From assembly GCA_034509755.1 (NCBI GenBank), contig CM067546.1, positions 17,962,615-18,026,614 of the forward strand: a stretch of DNA of 64,000 nt, written 5' to 3'. Shown in pieces: positions 47,054-57,621 of the stretch. Origin of the DNA: Anisodus tanguticus. Taxonomy: Eukaryota > Streptophyta > Magnoliopsida > Solanales > Solanaceae. The notes under the pieces were generated by a model. That model was not told the DNA's origin. It made no database searches and saw nothing but the letters and a program-made list of their open reading frames with translations. Numbering within the stretch: the first letter of the stretch is position 1; the number at the start of each line of letters is the position of its first letter. A program made the position numbers and the translations under genes.

Positions 47054-50000
47054 GTAACATCTTATCCCATCATTTTTCTTGATTTGCTTGTTGCTACATA
47101 GGGTTTTTCTTGTGTAAATAATTCAAACTTTTATCTATATATAGCGATAATTTCTTGGTTCGAAATTTCTCATTTTTCTGCTTGATTGAGTCCACGGAAA
47201 TTTGTATTCACTACTTTTTCTGTCAGATGAGTACATAAATAATTCTCTAGTGTCAGCACAGATTTGCATGTTTTTAATTAGTCTGACTTAAAACAATTGT
47301 GGAGTTGATTTGTCAACGAACCATATAATCTAGTTTTTGTGGATATTTGATTATTGCGGAATTTTGGGGAATTCAAAACATGATTTTCAATAGGAATATC
47401 ATATTTATTAGTGGATTTAATTTATACACACTCTGGTATAAATATTTTTACACTGGTTTGCAATTAATGATTATCATGGAGAGTTACTTGTAATTAAGTG
47501 ACTTGATTGTCTAATAAGTATTTTTATACCATGAGTAAATACAACTTAATATCTTTGTTATTTTAGAGCTTTACTTATATTTAAAGAATTTTTACATTAT
47601 ACGATCAACTTTACCTATTTTAGCAGGTAATCTGCCTTTTCAAGGTTACAAGTCACCCTCTTTTTGGAGAGTTACATGTGGATATCTTTGAGTGGATGAT
47701 AGTGTTGAAATTTCTTTAAATTATCGGTATATGTATGTTAAGTTCATTATTTTATTGGCATAATACATAAACATGCCCTCAAATTTGGCCTCCTTTTTTA
47801 AGTATGTCTTCCAACTTTGGTTGTGCACAAGTAGACACCTTAACTTATAAAAAGTTGAACACGTAAACACATATACGGACATGACACATAAATTTTGGAA
47901 GTGTTTAGATGATCATTTTGTAAGTTAAAGTGTTCAACTGATAAAGTGGAGATAAGTTGAGGTGCCTACTTGTGCACACCCAAAGTTGGAGGGCATACTT
48001 AAAAATGAGACCAAGTTTGAGGGCTTATTTATGTATTATGCCTTATTTTATTGGTTACATAAATTATTGGAACAGTGTGACAGTGAGAAAGATATGTAAA
48101 TGGCTCTGGGATACAATAGCAGTTAAAGTAGTTTCTTATGTGATTTCTCATTTTTGACTCTTATTATTTTATATGGATTTCTAACTCTTGACTCTTTCGA
48201 TAAGTTTCTTGAGATTGAGGCGTAGTAATTATTGTTGTTTATTATGTCAAACAACTTTTAAAATCAAAGATGTCCTGGCCTCAAGCATTATAGAACTTTA
48301 TGATATTAATCTGGATATTTTTTACTATCACCATCTTTGCTCCTAGTCAAGTATACACTAATGAATGTGGTCATGTTGCTCTCCTTTTCGTGTGTGTTTC
48401 TTTGGAATGTTATGCCATTACTTATCTTCAATTAGCATTTATGCACTTGCTGTCAAAAGTCAATTTACTTAATTGTTACTTGGTGTCCCTTTCACAAAAC
48501 ACATCATGCACATTGGAGGTTATTAACATGATCTGTCTCTTGTAAATTGTGAAGCAAATTTAGCTTATTTTGGTCTTATCGTCATACTTCTATCAAACCA
48601 ACCAATCAATTGGAGGTTTTTCTCTCGAGCTGGTAGCTAAAGAAAAGTCCATGCTTTCTCTTAAACAAGAGAAGAACATAACCTCAAGTTTCCCCATATA
48701 TATGTCATGTAATGAGGCTGATTCATAACACTTACACCACCTTCTCTGATAACTATCTAATCGTGAATAGTACATTTTGACCAAAAATTCAGGGCATTAA
48801 GGATAGACAAGTTATACATACAACCATCAAGCCATGTTTTATAAGAAGTTTGAAAACTTGGCTTTCTCGAATAGTTGTTTCTGTCATGTGTTTGTTGCTC
48901 TAAGCCTTGTTTAACCTTACACCAAACAGACCTATATCAGCAACTGTTTCTGCAATTAGCCTGGTCATGATGGCAGGGAGCTTACCTAACAAATAAAAAC
49001 ACCACATTTACCTGATGCAGGTAAGCAGTGGAGAGAGACACAAATACAAAAAATAACAGACAAGGTCTTTGACCATGTCAAAATTGATTCAGGATGAGAA
49101 AATCTGAAGTTTGAAGACCTTTATATTGCTGTACTACTTGTCTTCAAGTAAGATTGCTCTGTTCCTTTACTTAATTCATTCACTTATGCTTTACATAACA
49201 TTGTACAGTTTTTTTAATTGTTTTTTTCCCCAAGGAAAGGTCTTATCACTTTTGTCTTTTTCTAGTGATATCAATAAACGTTTGCCCGGTCCTCATTTTG
49301 ATCCTCCTACAAAAGATGAAGTTAGAGTCCTGATGCAGGTATGTATCCGTTAGCAGATCGATTGCTAGACTATTCTTCTTCGTGCATGTTCAATTAGCTC
49401 ATGTTTTAATTGTGATCCGTTCCACTGCTAATTGAATCACTACAACCATGCCTAAACCATTCTAATCACACTATTTTCATTTGAAGTACTTGTTAGGGTA
49501 ATAGATATCAGTTCTAAAAATGATTCATTCAATATCCTTCTGAGAGAAATAGTATTTACTTGGAGCCTTTATAAATCATTAATTTAATTTCAGGAATGTA
49601 CACTCAATTTCACTTTATTGCACCAAAGTTACTAAACTATTTTTCTTAATGAAAACGTCACTAAACTATTCTTTGTAACGAAAAAATTACTCAGCTTTAC
49701 CTAAGTATCCTGAAAGTCACTAAACTATTTTGTAACCAAAAAGGTCATTCAATTTGTCTTAGCATCAAGTCACTAGGAGGAAACAAATGAGATATTTTCT
49801 ATGATACTTAGGCAAAGTTGAGTGACTTTTTAGTTAAAAAATTATTTAGAGACCTTGTGTGATATTTAAGCAAATTTAATGACCTTTTCATTACAGAAAG
49901 TAGTATAGTTACTTTAGTGGAGTAAAATAAAATTTCAGAGACCTAACACCCAAGGGTGTGGCCTAGTGGTAAATGAAGTGGATTTAGGACCATGAGATCT

Positions 50001-53000
50001 CAGGTTCAACTACCAGCGGAGACAAAAACAGGTGGAAGGTATACGGTATCCGATGGAATTAATCGAGGTGCGAGCAAGTCGGTCCAATCATCATGGTTAC
50101 CCAAAAAAAATATTTAGTGACCATCCATGAAATTACTCCTAAATCATATTTTCGCTTCATTAAATTTCAGGCCAACTTGTGTGCACTTCGACTATATTAG
50201 GTACCTGACTACCTGCTAACTCCCACTTGTACAAGAATAAGGAGGAATTAAACTAACTAACCAGGGTTAAACAAACAAGAAATATATAGCTTGAATCTGT
50301 ACCACTATTGTTAACCCAACCTAAGATAGATTTAGAAGAAAGAAAAGATAGATCCGAATGGAAGAAACAATTAGGCAGAACAAGTAAAATGTATCTTGAA
50401 CCAACTAATAGAAATTCAACTACAAGAATTCATCTAAGGAAGAAGAGATTTGAACCATACAAGTTAACCTAGAAGTATTCAAACGAGCATCAAATGAAGA
50501 GGTAAGGTCATTCCTGCAAAGGGTTCTTTCACAAGAGAATTCTTCATCGAAACATCATAAACTAAATCCTAAGCTAAAAGACTTACTATTTATTGGCTAG
50601 CCTAAGTGATGTAAAAATCCTCGTGAGCTCAAAGTACCAATTTGATCCTCGACGCAATAAGCTTGGAGTTCCAAAGATGGTGGATCATCCGATGATAATA
50701 TCCGATGATAATATGCTTAAAAGACATTTTATTTGGCCTTCTTGTTGGTCTTGGCCGAGACCATGTTTTCTTTTAGCTTGTCTTTATTCCTAGCTTAGCT
50801 TGTAGTTCTCCTTAGGACATGGTGTAACGTGTAAATAACTCCTATCTCCCATTAGGACACAATTAATAAGCCATGTAGTAGGAAAGAGGGTGACAAGGCC
50901 GAGAGTTCCTACAACAAGATGACAAGACCGAGATGAGGCTTCCAAGAAGACATGGATTTGGCTACCTAGAATACATCAAGGTCGTCCTAGGGGAGGAGAA
51001 GAGTTGGCCGAAACAACTCACCCAAAACACATATGCAAGGAATGGAAGCTTCCAAACACATCCTAAGAAGATGAGATTTTCGAAGAACCAAGTTCATGCA
51101 TTCTTCTACATGGGAACCACAAAGGGGTGTGAAAGAGATTGAGTTCAACCTTGTCCCCAAGTAAAACCAAACCCTTTCCCATTTGTGGAGTTGAAGTTGA
51201 GAAGCACCTTGCTCCCAAATAAAAGCCGAACCCTTTCCCACTTGTCCAAACTTGGCTGAAAATCCAAGTAGTTTGTGTCCTTTAGTTTGCCTTCAAGAAA
51301 GGTCCATGTATTACTATAAATAGGACCCTTAGGATATTGTAAATTTCAGAGTTGATTTATGAAAATTAGTGAGGTTTACTTATTTGCTAAGTTATTCAAC
51401 TTGTGTGTTGTTTATCTTAGTTGGTCCTTGTGTGGGCCTTCGATTCTTGTGTGAACCAACCCCTTAGTGTAAGTTGAAGCTAGGACTTGTGTGACCTAGT
51501 TAAGCCCAAGCTAAGGTCCCTTCGGTGTAAGTTTGATTAGGACTTGTGTGACCTAGCTAAACCCAAGCTTAAGGAACCTCCTTGGTGCGAGTGGACGTTG
51601 GAACTTGTGTGATCTAACCAAACCCAAGCCTAGGGTCTATCTTAAGATTTCCGGCCACCCTCACTTGGTTAGTACTCAAGCTTGTACTTAGCAACCTCAG
51701 TCTAGTCCTTGTCCAATTGGTCAAACTCATCTTGGTGTCGACTCGAGCATTAAAACCCTCGTGTCACTATCCTTGTTCATATCGACCGTCCAAACACTTA
51801 GTTTGTACTCAGGTTTGCACCTAGCATCCCGTGTTCATTCTTTGGCCAAACCACTATCTTCCTTCCACCACCACATCCCATAATACTCCATAAACATCCC
51901 TACTAAAGCTCACTGTCCGAAACTACCCACAACTTCACGCACAAACCTAACAACCACAAATAGTCTACAAGATAGCCCTTGCCGAGACCTCACTGTTTCA
52001 GCCAGCTTCCGCCACCTTGCCACCATTCAACCACCAAATACAGATCATCAAGACAACCCTCAACACACCCGGAACAATCCCATAAAAGGTCTTTACCCAA
52101 TTCCCTATATAACTACCCGAAACAGCCACCAAACACCACACTGCCCGGCAAAAACGTTCCACCCGACCGCCTACTTTCGATCTCAGTTTCGTGTCAACCC
52201 GTGTCAACCAAACTTCGACCCACATACCCACTTACACCCCTATTTTCTTACATCAGATTGGTATTAGAGCGAGGCCATCCCTTCACACGCTTTGACGCTA
52301 TGGCTCACATAAAAAAAGAAAGACTAAGGAGGATTGTAAGTGACATTCTTGCGAAACGTGTGCAAGCCTTGAGAAAGGAACTTGCGGAGCAAGCTGCAAG
52401 GAATAAAGCTGAATCCAGGATTGTGCAAAACTACCCACGACATGAAAGGGAAACCAAAATTGAGGAGATCCGAGAGGAAAAACAAGGCCGTACCCTTTTC
52501 ACTAATCTGGTGTATCAGGTTGAAGAAAAGGGTAGTACTTCCTTCGTTAATCCATTGTATGATCAAGAAAATTTAGAGGAAGATATTGATCTTGCGGAGG
52601 TGTGTGAAGATTTAGTTCTCTGACATGTGTTGAGTGTTCAACTTGAAGAACACGAGGAGACACAAAAGGAACAACTCTTTTACACTCGATGTAAGGTAAA
52701 AGACAAGGTATGCAACATGATCATTGATGGAAGAAGTGGTGTCAACTTGGCCTCCGTGGAGATGGTGGACAATTTAAAATTACCCACCCGCAATCATCCG
52801 AAGCCATATGATCTCCAACGGCTAAACCAAGACGAAGTGCTAAGAGTGGTAAAACAAACTCTTGTTGGCTTTCGGATTGGAAAGTATGAAGATAAAATAT
52901 GGCGTGACATCCTTTCTATGGATGCATGTCATATTTTATTGGGATGACCATGGCAACTTGATCGAAGGGCACGATATGATAGAGAAAGGAATAGCTATTC

Positions 53001-56000
53001 TTTTCGAAATAATGACAAGAAGATCCGATTGGTATCGTTGTCACCTAGCGAGGTGAATGACATGAAAATCCGAAGGGCAAGAAAATGCAAAGTCGAGGCA
53101 CTCTTACTTGATGCACAAAAGATAGAGGAGGGATTTAAGAAGGGGATTCCTCTAGGTACATTAGTGCGCGAAGAAAAGAAAGGTCTTGTCGGAGATGTGG
53201 TTGAAGATATCGACGTGAAGGAGCTTCCGAAAGATCTTGCATCTGGAACACTACCAATGAAAGGTAGTGAACTTGCTCTTGATTTATTTTCAAGTTCATT
53301 ATCTAACCACCAAAACTATGGATGCCATCCAGAAAAGATTAGGGATTGCAAGCCTAAGAGCAAGAGTCATTAGGCAAAGGCCTTACAAAAAAAAACCTTA
53401 GGGCGACATCCGCTTTGTTGGTGCCAAAGGAAAATGAAGCTTGGCACGTATGTGTTGATAACCAAATGGCCTTGAAGTGCAAATCTTCTATACTGAGATA
53501 ACGGTTTGGATACATTGAGAGAGGCTGAGTTGTTCTTCAAGCTAGAATTGAGGAGTGGCTACCATCAAATAAGGTCATGAGGAGAAGTTGAATGGAAGAT
53601 GACTTTCACGATCGAGTTTGTTTGATACGAATGGCTTATGGTTCCATTTGGTTTGTGTTTGTCGCCAAGCTCTTTTATGAAGATCATATGCGAAGTCCAA
53701 CGACCTTTCATGGGACACTTAGTCTCATCCGAAGGTAATCTTGTAGACCCATCCAAGGTGGTAACTTCTCGAAGTTGGGCCGAGCGTACAGATATAATTG
53801 TGGAAAATATTCTCTGAGGTTTGGCTTCTTTGTCTCGTCATTGCATTCGGGATTGTCACACTTTTGCTGCCCCTATCCTAAATGTTGAGGTACCGTGGGG
53901 AGTTGATTGTGATGTTAAGAGAGTTGGTATCGGTACCGACTCAATTCAAGACAAGGAATCCATTACCTTATCTAGTGGAAGATTGGTGGGTGCACGGGTT
54001 AATTCTTGTACCTACCACGAGGAATTTTATTTGGTGAGGCCCTTGGACAAAAGGGAACGTTCTATTTGGCTTGGCTTGGCTTGTATTCAGATCGTGTGGA
54101 TTGACTACACTTACAGAAGAAAGGAACAATCGAATGCCAAGAGCGGACCGTCCTTGCAAGATATTGGTCTTCAAAATCGTTCATGATTTGTATGAAGGAC
54201 TTGTGAGGCCATTTGAGTTGTGCAACGTTCCAAACTCTTCCATGAACCTCATGTACAAGATGATACGACAGTCAACGAGATCCTTGGTCCGAGAACACAA
54301 AGTAGCATCCGCGGACCTTCGTGTGAATCAATCCAAAGTGGGGACTATCCAAGGTTGGTACGAGAATACAAATGTACGGATGGAAGGTAATTTCTATGGC
54401 TTGACCTCTTTCGATCATCGTTTCATCCGGAATTATAGTTCCTTTGCTACCCCTATTCCGAATGATGAGCTACTACTTGAAATGGAACGTGATGTTAGAG
54501 GAGTTGATCATAGTACCGACTTGATTCAAGAAAAAGAGTACATTACTTCCTATAGTGAGAAATGGGGGGGGGGGGTGCACAATTCAATTCTTTTACCTAT
54601 GACTTCTTGATCCAATGGGAAGAATATTTGAAGTGTGGTCCGTTCAAATTGTTGGCTAAGTTCCGGGAAGGCATCTACAAGATAAAACTTTCGAACTTAT
54701 CCAATAATGGAAATATTAGCTCAACACATGTTGTTGAAGGCTTATTACCACATTTAGACTGCGTGAATTTGAGGAGAAATTCTTTCAAAGAAAGGGAGAT
54801 TGATGTTAAAATCCCCGTGAGCTCAAAGATCCAATTTGATCCTCGAGGAAATAAGATTGGAGTCAAATATGGTGGATCATCCGATGATAATATGCTTAAA
54901 ATGACATGGAATATGGAGCGGGATTGAAGATTGGACTTGAAGATTTTAAGAAGACATTTTATTCGGCCTTCTTGTTGGTCTTGGCCGAGACCATGTTTTC
55001 TTTTAGCTTGTCTTTATTTCCTTGCTTAGCTTGTAGTTCTCCTTAGGACATGGTGTAACGTGTAAATAACTCATATCTCCCATTAAGACACAATTAATAA
55101 GCCATGTAATAGAAAAGAGGGTGACAAGGCCGAGAGTTCCTACAACAAGATAACAAGGCCAAAAGTGACAAGGTGGCATGAACAAGAATGGTCTAGAAGA
55201 TGAGGCTTCCAAGAATACAATTCATGAACCAACTAGTTCATGGATTTGGCTACCTAGAATACATCAAGGTCGGCCTAGGGGAGGAGAAGAGTTGGTCGAA
55301 ACAACTCACCCAAAACACATATGCAAGGAATGGAGTTGAAGCACCAAGTTCATGCATTCTTCTACAGGGGAACCACAAAGGGGTGTGAAAGAGATTGAGT
55401 TCAACCTTGTCCCCAAGTAAAACCAAACCCTTTCCCATTTGTGGAGTTGAAGCCGAGAAGCACCTTCCTCCCAAAGCAAGGCCGAACCCTTTCCCACTTG
55501 TCCACTCTTGGCCGAAAATCCAAGTAGTTTGTCCTTTAGGTTGCCTTCTAGAAAGGTCCATGTATTACTATAAATAGGACCCTTAGGATAATGTAAATTT
55601 CAGAGTTGATTTATGAAAATTAGTGAGTTTTACTCATTTGCTAAGTTATTCAACTTGTGTGTTGTTTATCTTAGTTGGTCCTTGTGTGGGCCTTCGATTC
55701 TTGTGTGAACCAACCCCTTAGTGTAAGTTGAAGATAGGACTTGTGTGACCTAGTTAAACCCAAGCTAAGGTCCCTTCAGTGTAAGTTTGGTTAGGACTTG
55801 TTTGACCTAGCTAAGCCCAAGCTTAAGGAACCCCCTTGGTGCGAGTGGACGTTGGAACTTGTGTGATCCAACCAAACCCAAGCCTAGGGTCTATCTTAAG
55901 ATTTCCGGCCACTCTCACTTGGTTAGTACTCGAGCTTGTACTTAGCAACCTCGGTCTAGTCCTTGTCCAATTGGCCAAACTCATTTTGGTGTCGACTCGA

Positions 56001-57621
56001 TCATTAAAACCCTCTTGTCACTATCTTGTTATATCGACCGTCCAAACACTTGGTTTGTACTCGGGTTTGTACCTAGCTTCCCATGTTCATTCCTTGGCCA
56101 AACCACCATCTTCCTTCCACCACCACATCCCATAATACTCCATAAACATCCCCACTAAAGCTCACTGTCCGAAACTACCCACAACTTCACGCACAAACCC
56201 AACCACCACAAACAGTCCACAAGATAGCCCTTGCCTAGACCTCACTATTTCAGCCAGCTTCCGCCACCTTGCCACCATCCAACCACCAAACCCCGATCAT
56301 CAAGACAACCCTCAACAGACCCGGAACACTCCCATAAAACGCCTTGACCCAATTTCCTATATAACTACCCGAAACAGCCACCAAACACCACACTGTCCGG
56401 CAGAAACGTTCCACTCGGCAGCCTACTTTCGATCCCATTTTCGTGTCAACCCGTGTCCAACCAAACTCCAACCCACTTACCCACTTATACCCCTCCTTTC
56501 TTACATCACTAAGGGGCTAAGCTCAAATACAAAGGGTGCCCGTGTGTCCCACAAGTTATTTGGTCATGAGAATAATGTTTTCACCGGTCCTAATGCTAGT
56601 CAACTTAGTCTATGTCTTGGTCAAATACTGATCAATCCTAGTTTGTCCTATTCGTATAGCCCTCCAGTCTTCTCAAATGGTGTAAGCTCATGTCATGTTG
56701 TCATCACCAAGACTTGGGCGGATAGGAAGAAATCACCTAATGTTTTTACTAATAATCCGTCTTTACTTTTCTAGGATATTGATACCTAAATCATACCAAA
56801 TGCTTGTAAAATAACTGAATTTTCGGCACCCTGAGTATTCAGCACAACATTAAACATTGCCTAGTATTTTAACTTTGTCTCTAAGTTCTATCATGTATTA
56901 CGTAGCGAATGTGGTCTGCTTGCTCATGTGTATTCTTCTGGGAACTTTATTTCTTTTCCTGCTTCCTTCCACTTTGTTTGGGAAGAGGGTAAGGAAGAAA
57001 ATTTATCTTGTTTTGTTTGTCAAAAGAAAGTGGATAAAATGATTTTTATCTGGATCCCTAAAACATTTCTCATCCTGTGGAAACATACTGAGAGAGTGGT
57101 ATTGAGGACAAATTATCTTCATGTTTTTCTTTAGGGATCCAGTCGGGAAATTACTTTCTCCAATTCACCTTCCCCTCATCTTCCTACTTCGAAAAAGTGT
57201 TTTTATTTTAATCTCTCCCTACATCTGCCGGATTTTTAGTTATGCCTTTGGCGGTTATTTCCTTTTTTTACTGATTCAGCTAGACTTTTAACAAGATTTA
57301 CTGTTTGAGTTTATTATCACAGTAGTTTTTCATATATTTTTTCTTGCACAGGAGTGCGATATCAATATTGACGGAGAACTCAACCGCGAAGAATTTGTCA
57401 AGTTTGTGAGGAAATTAACGAAGGATACTTTTATCATCGTGAGTCAGGGACTACTTATTGCCTTGGCAGTAGCACCAACTATCGCTCTGCTAACTAAGAG
57501 GTCAACAGAGGGAGTCCCTCATGTTGGAAAGGTGGTTCAGAAGATGCCCAATTCTCTTTATGCTTCCCTTGTGACTCTTATAGTTGTGATGTTTCAGCAA
57601 GCAGCTGAGGCAAAAGAATAA
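47026..57621 (+). CDS. EF-hand protein with hydrophobic C-terminus (4 exons, in-frame TGA)
   Basis: Exons 47026-47053, 49021-49147, 49266-49338 and 57352-57621 give 498 nt, or 165 residues plus stop. All introns are GT-AG, with phases 1, 2 and 0. The product begins 'MGQIHQKIQG'; exon 2 adds 'KQWRETQIQKITDKVFDHV' and 'KFEDLYIAVLLVF'; exon 3 adds 'DINKRLPGPHFDPPTKDEV'; exon 4 adds the rest. The EF-hand loop DINIDGELNREE (residues 79-90) has the canonical Asp/Asn/Asp/Gly/Glu positions. Hydrophobic spans at about 102-123 and 145-158 suggest membrane association. The pattern matches a conserved plant EF-hand family of about 165 residues that I cannot name. Codon 35 is TGA (49095-49097), where CGA (Arg) is plausible. 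Either the gene is a pseudogene, or this base is an error or allele, or splicing avoids it. Confidence 0.8.
47757..48042. mobile_element. MULE-type MITE in intron 1, 10-bp TSD
   Basis: 286 bp. Terminal inverted repeats begin GGCATAATACATAAA and end TTTATGTATTATGCC; inverted similarity continues inward ('gccctcaaa', 'ccaactttgg', 'gtgcacaagtag'). Flanked by perfect TTATTTTATT on both sides (47747-47756 and 48043-48052). No coding capacity. TSD length fits Mutator-like elements. Confidence 0.9.
49021..49147 (+). CDS. EF-hand gene exon 2, carries in-frame TGA
   Basis: Acceptor 'acctgatgcag|g', donor 'ttcaa|gtaaga'. Reads 'KQWRETQIQKITDKVFDHV', then 'KIDSG', TGA (49095-49097), then 'ENLKFEDLYIAVLLVF'. 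Reading resumes perfectly after the stop, and the split codon AA|T (Asn) joins exon 3. Confidence 0.8.
49266..49338 (+). CDS. EF-hand gene exon 3
   Basis: Acceptor 'gtctttttctag|t', donor 'cag|gtatgt'. Encodes 'DINKRLPGPHFDPPTKDEV' and then 'RVLMQ'. Intron 2 before it is only 118 bp. Confidence 0.88.
49590..50160. mobile_element. Foldback MITE in intron 3, split by a SINE
   Basis: Long imperfect inverted repeat. The left arm (49600-49720: 'actcaatttcac', 'caccaaagttactaaacta', 'cctaagtatc', 'agtcactaaac') pairs with the right arm (about 49790-49935: 'gatacttaggcaaagttgagtgac', 'agtatagttactttagtggag'). After the SINE the right end continues 'tttagtgaccatccatgaaattactcc' (50113-50139), a typical MITE terminus. 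'aatttcagg' at 49586-49594 and again near 50163 may be the target duplication. Noncoding. Confidence 0.65.
49950..50110 (+). mobile_element. tRNA-derived SINE (Solanaceae SolS-like)
   Basis: RNA polymerase III A box TGGCCTAGTGG at 49959-49969 and B box GGTTCAACTAC at 50003-50013 (33 bp apart), then 'accagcggagac', 'gtatccgatggaattaatcg' and 'aggtgcgagcaagtcgg', ending in an A8 tract. This is the layout of SolS-type SINEs, but shorter in the middle. It lies in the right arm of the foldback MITE. Confidence 0.8.
50607..52255 (+). repeat. 5' LTR of element D
   Basis: TATAAATA at 51315-51322. Differs from the 3' LTR by several indels: a small local duplication of 'atccgatgataatat' near 50690-50712, and loss of about 55 bp present at 54900-54953. 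Confidence 0.92.
52259..52270 (+). other. Primer-binding site of element D
   Basis: TGGTATTAGAGC three bases after the 5' LTR; initiator tRNA-Met type. Confidence 0.85.
52300..53373 (+). pseudogene. gag end and protease of element D
   Basis: The ATG at 52300 opens 'MAHIKKERLRRIVSDIL', a charged helical segment to 52623, in the frame of a longer open stretch that starts inside the LTR. 52627-52947 is the protease: 'LFYTRCKVKDKVCNMIIDGR', where the catalytic motif IIDG is followed by R-S-G, then 'VNLASVEMVDNLKLPTRNHP', 'QTLVGFRIGKYEDKIWRDI' and 'MDACHILLG'. A stop follows where 'RPWQ..R' is expected. 53029-53373 continues with 'VSLSPSEVNDM' and a linker. The family is the gypsy retropepsin type, which processes Gag-Pol. 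Confidence 0.75.
53440..54090 (+). pseudogene. Element D RT/RNase H block, copy 1 (YxDD deleted)
   Basis: Frame-shifted pieces: 'FFKLELRSGYHQIR' (about 53538-53580), 'MTFTIEFV.YEWLMVPFGLC' (about 53600-53655), 'VQRPFMGHLVSSEGNLVDPS' (about 53696-53755), then 'GLASLSRHCIRDCHTFAAPI' (53818-53877). 'DKESITLSSGRLVGARVNS' and 'YHEEFYLVRPL' (to about 54050) are RNase H. The join from 'RPFMGHLV' straight to 'SSEGNLVDP' removes the catalytic YVDD segment. The polymerase would be dead even without the stops. Confidence 0.7.
54170..54605 (+). pseudogene. Element D RT/RNase H block, copy 2 (YxDD deleted)
   Basis: In one frame: 'IVHDLYEGLVRPFELCNVPN', then 'VASADLRVNQSKVGTI', 'NFYGLTSFDHRFIRNYSSFA' and 'QEKEYITSYSEKWGGGVHNS'. 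This repeats the same RT-connection-RNase H order as copy 1, at clearly diverged sequence, and again without YxDD. A G12 run lies at about 54565-54576. It could be a tandem duplication within the element or recombination between relatives. Confidence 0.65.
54606..54800 (+). pseudogene. Element D integrase C-terminal end and polypurine tract
   Basis: Reads 'LKCGPFKLLAKFREGIYKI', then 'ISSTHVVEGLLPHLDCVNLR' and 'RNSFKERE'. This matches the gypsy integrase tail pattern GPF-x-VL...AYK-L...ATFNV-DL-P...R-NPF. Ends in the tract 'aagaaagggagat' (54788-54800) directly before the 3' LTR. Confidence 0.7.
54801..56508 (+). repeat. 3' LTR of element D
   Basis: 1708 bp, starts TGATGTTAAAATCC after the polypurine tract, ends TTACATCA before the CTAAG duplication. 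TATAAATA at 55569-55576. Confidence 0.93.
56514..57351 (+). other. Remainder of intron 3
   Basis: Unique-looking AT-rich sequence between element D and exon 4, without coding or repeat signals that I can recognise. It ends in the acceptor 'ttcttgcacag'. Open frames of 60-76 codons here have no support. Confidence 0.6.
57352..57621 (+). CDS. EF-hand gene exon 4 (EF-hand loop and hydrophobic tail)
   Basis: Acceptor 'ttgcacag|gag'. Opens 'ECDINIDGELNREEFVKFV', the EF-hand. It continues 'DTFIIVSQGLLIALAVAPTI' (hydrophobic), 'RSTEGVPHVGKVVQKMPNSL' and 'YASLVTLIVVMFQQAAEAKE', then TAA at 57619-57621. Fully open over 89 codons, unlike the transposon remains around it. Confidence 0.88.
   Translation, partial: ECDINIDGELNREEFVKFVRKLTKDTFIIVSQGLLIALAVAPTIALLTKRSTEGVPHVGKVVQKMPNSLYASLVTLIVVMFQQAAEAKE

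Larger units (their letters stand above)
50607..56508 (+). mobile_element. Ty3-gypsy element D in intron 3, perfect TSD, deleted interior
   Basis: LTRs 50607-52255 (1649 bp) and 54801-56508 (1708 bp), TGATGT...TTACATCA. Flanked by CTAAG on both sides (50602-50606 and 56509-56513). Primer-binding site 52259-52270 (TGGTATTAGAGC). Polypurine tract 54788-54800. The interior is only 2545 bp: gag end, protease, two partial RT/RNase H blocks and the integrase C-terminus. Most of RT and integrase is missing, so it is non-autonomous. It lies in sense orientation within the EF-hand gene intron and adds about 5.9 kb. Lineage is likely chromovirus-type, inferred from protease and integrase-end motifs. 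Confidence 0.92.

Noticed and set aside
46919..47101. 60-codon open frame overlapping exon 1 of the EF-hand gene
   Set aside because: Different frame from exon 1, runs into the intron, no similarity to anything recognised.
49959..50013. Possible tRNA gene (A and B boxes)
   Set aside because: No cloverleaf can be folded, and the segment continues into a SINE body with an A tail.
51979..52299. Upstream half of a 214-codon open frame as a gene start
   Set aside because: It begins in the 5' LTR and crosses the primer-binding site; the supported start is the ATG at 52300.
54562..54580. G12 run as a frameshift or structural signal
   Set aside because: More likely a slippage product or sequencing homopolymer artefact in decayed RNase H sequence.
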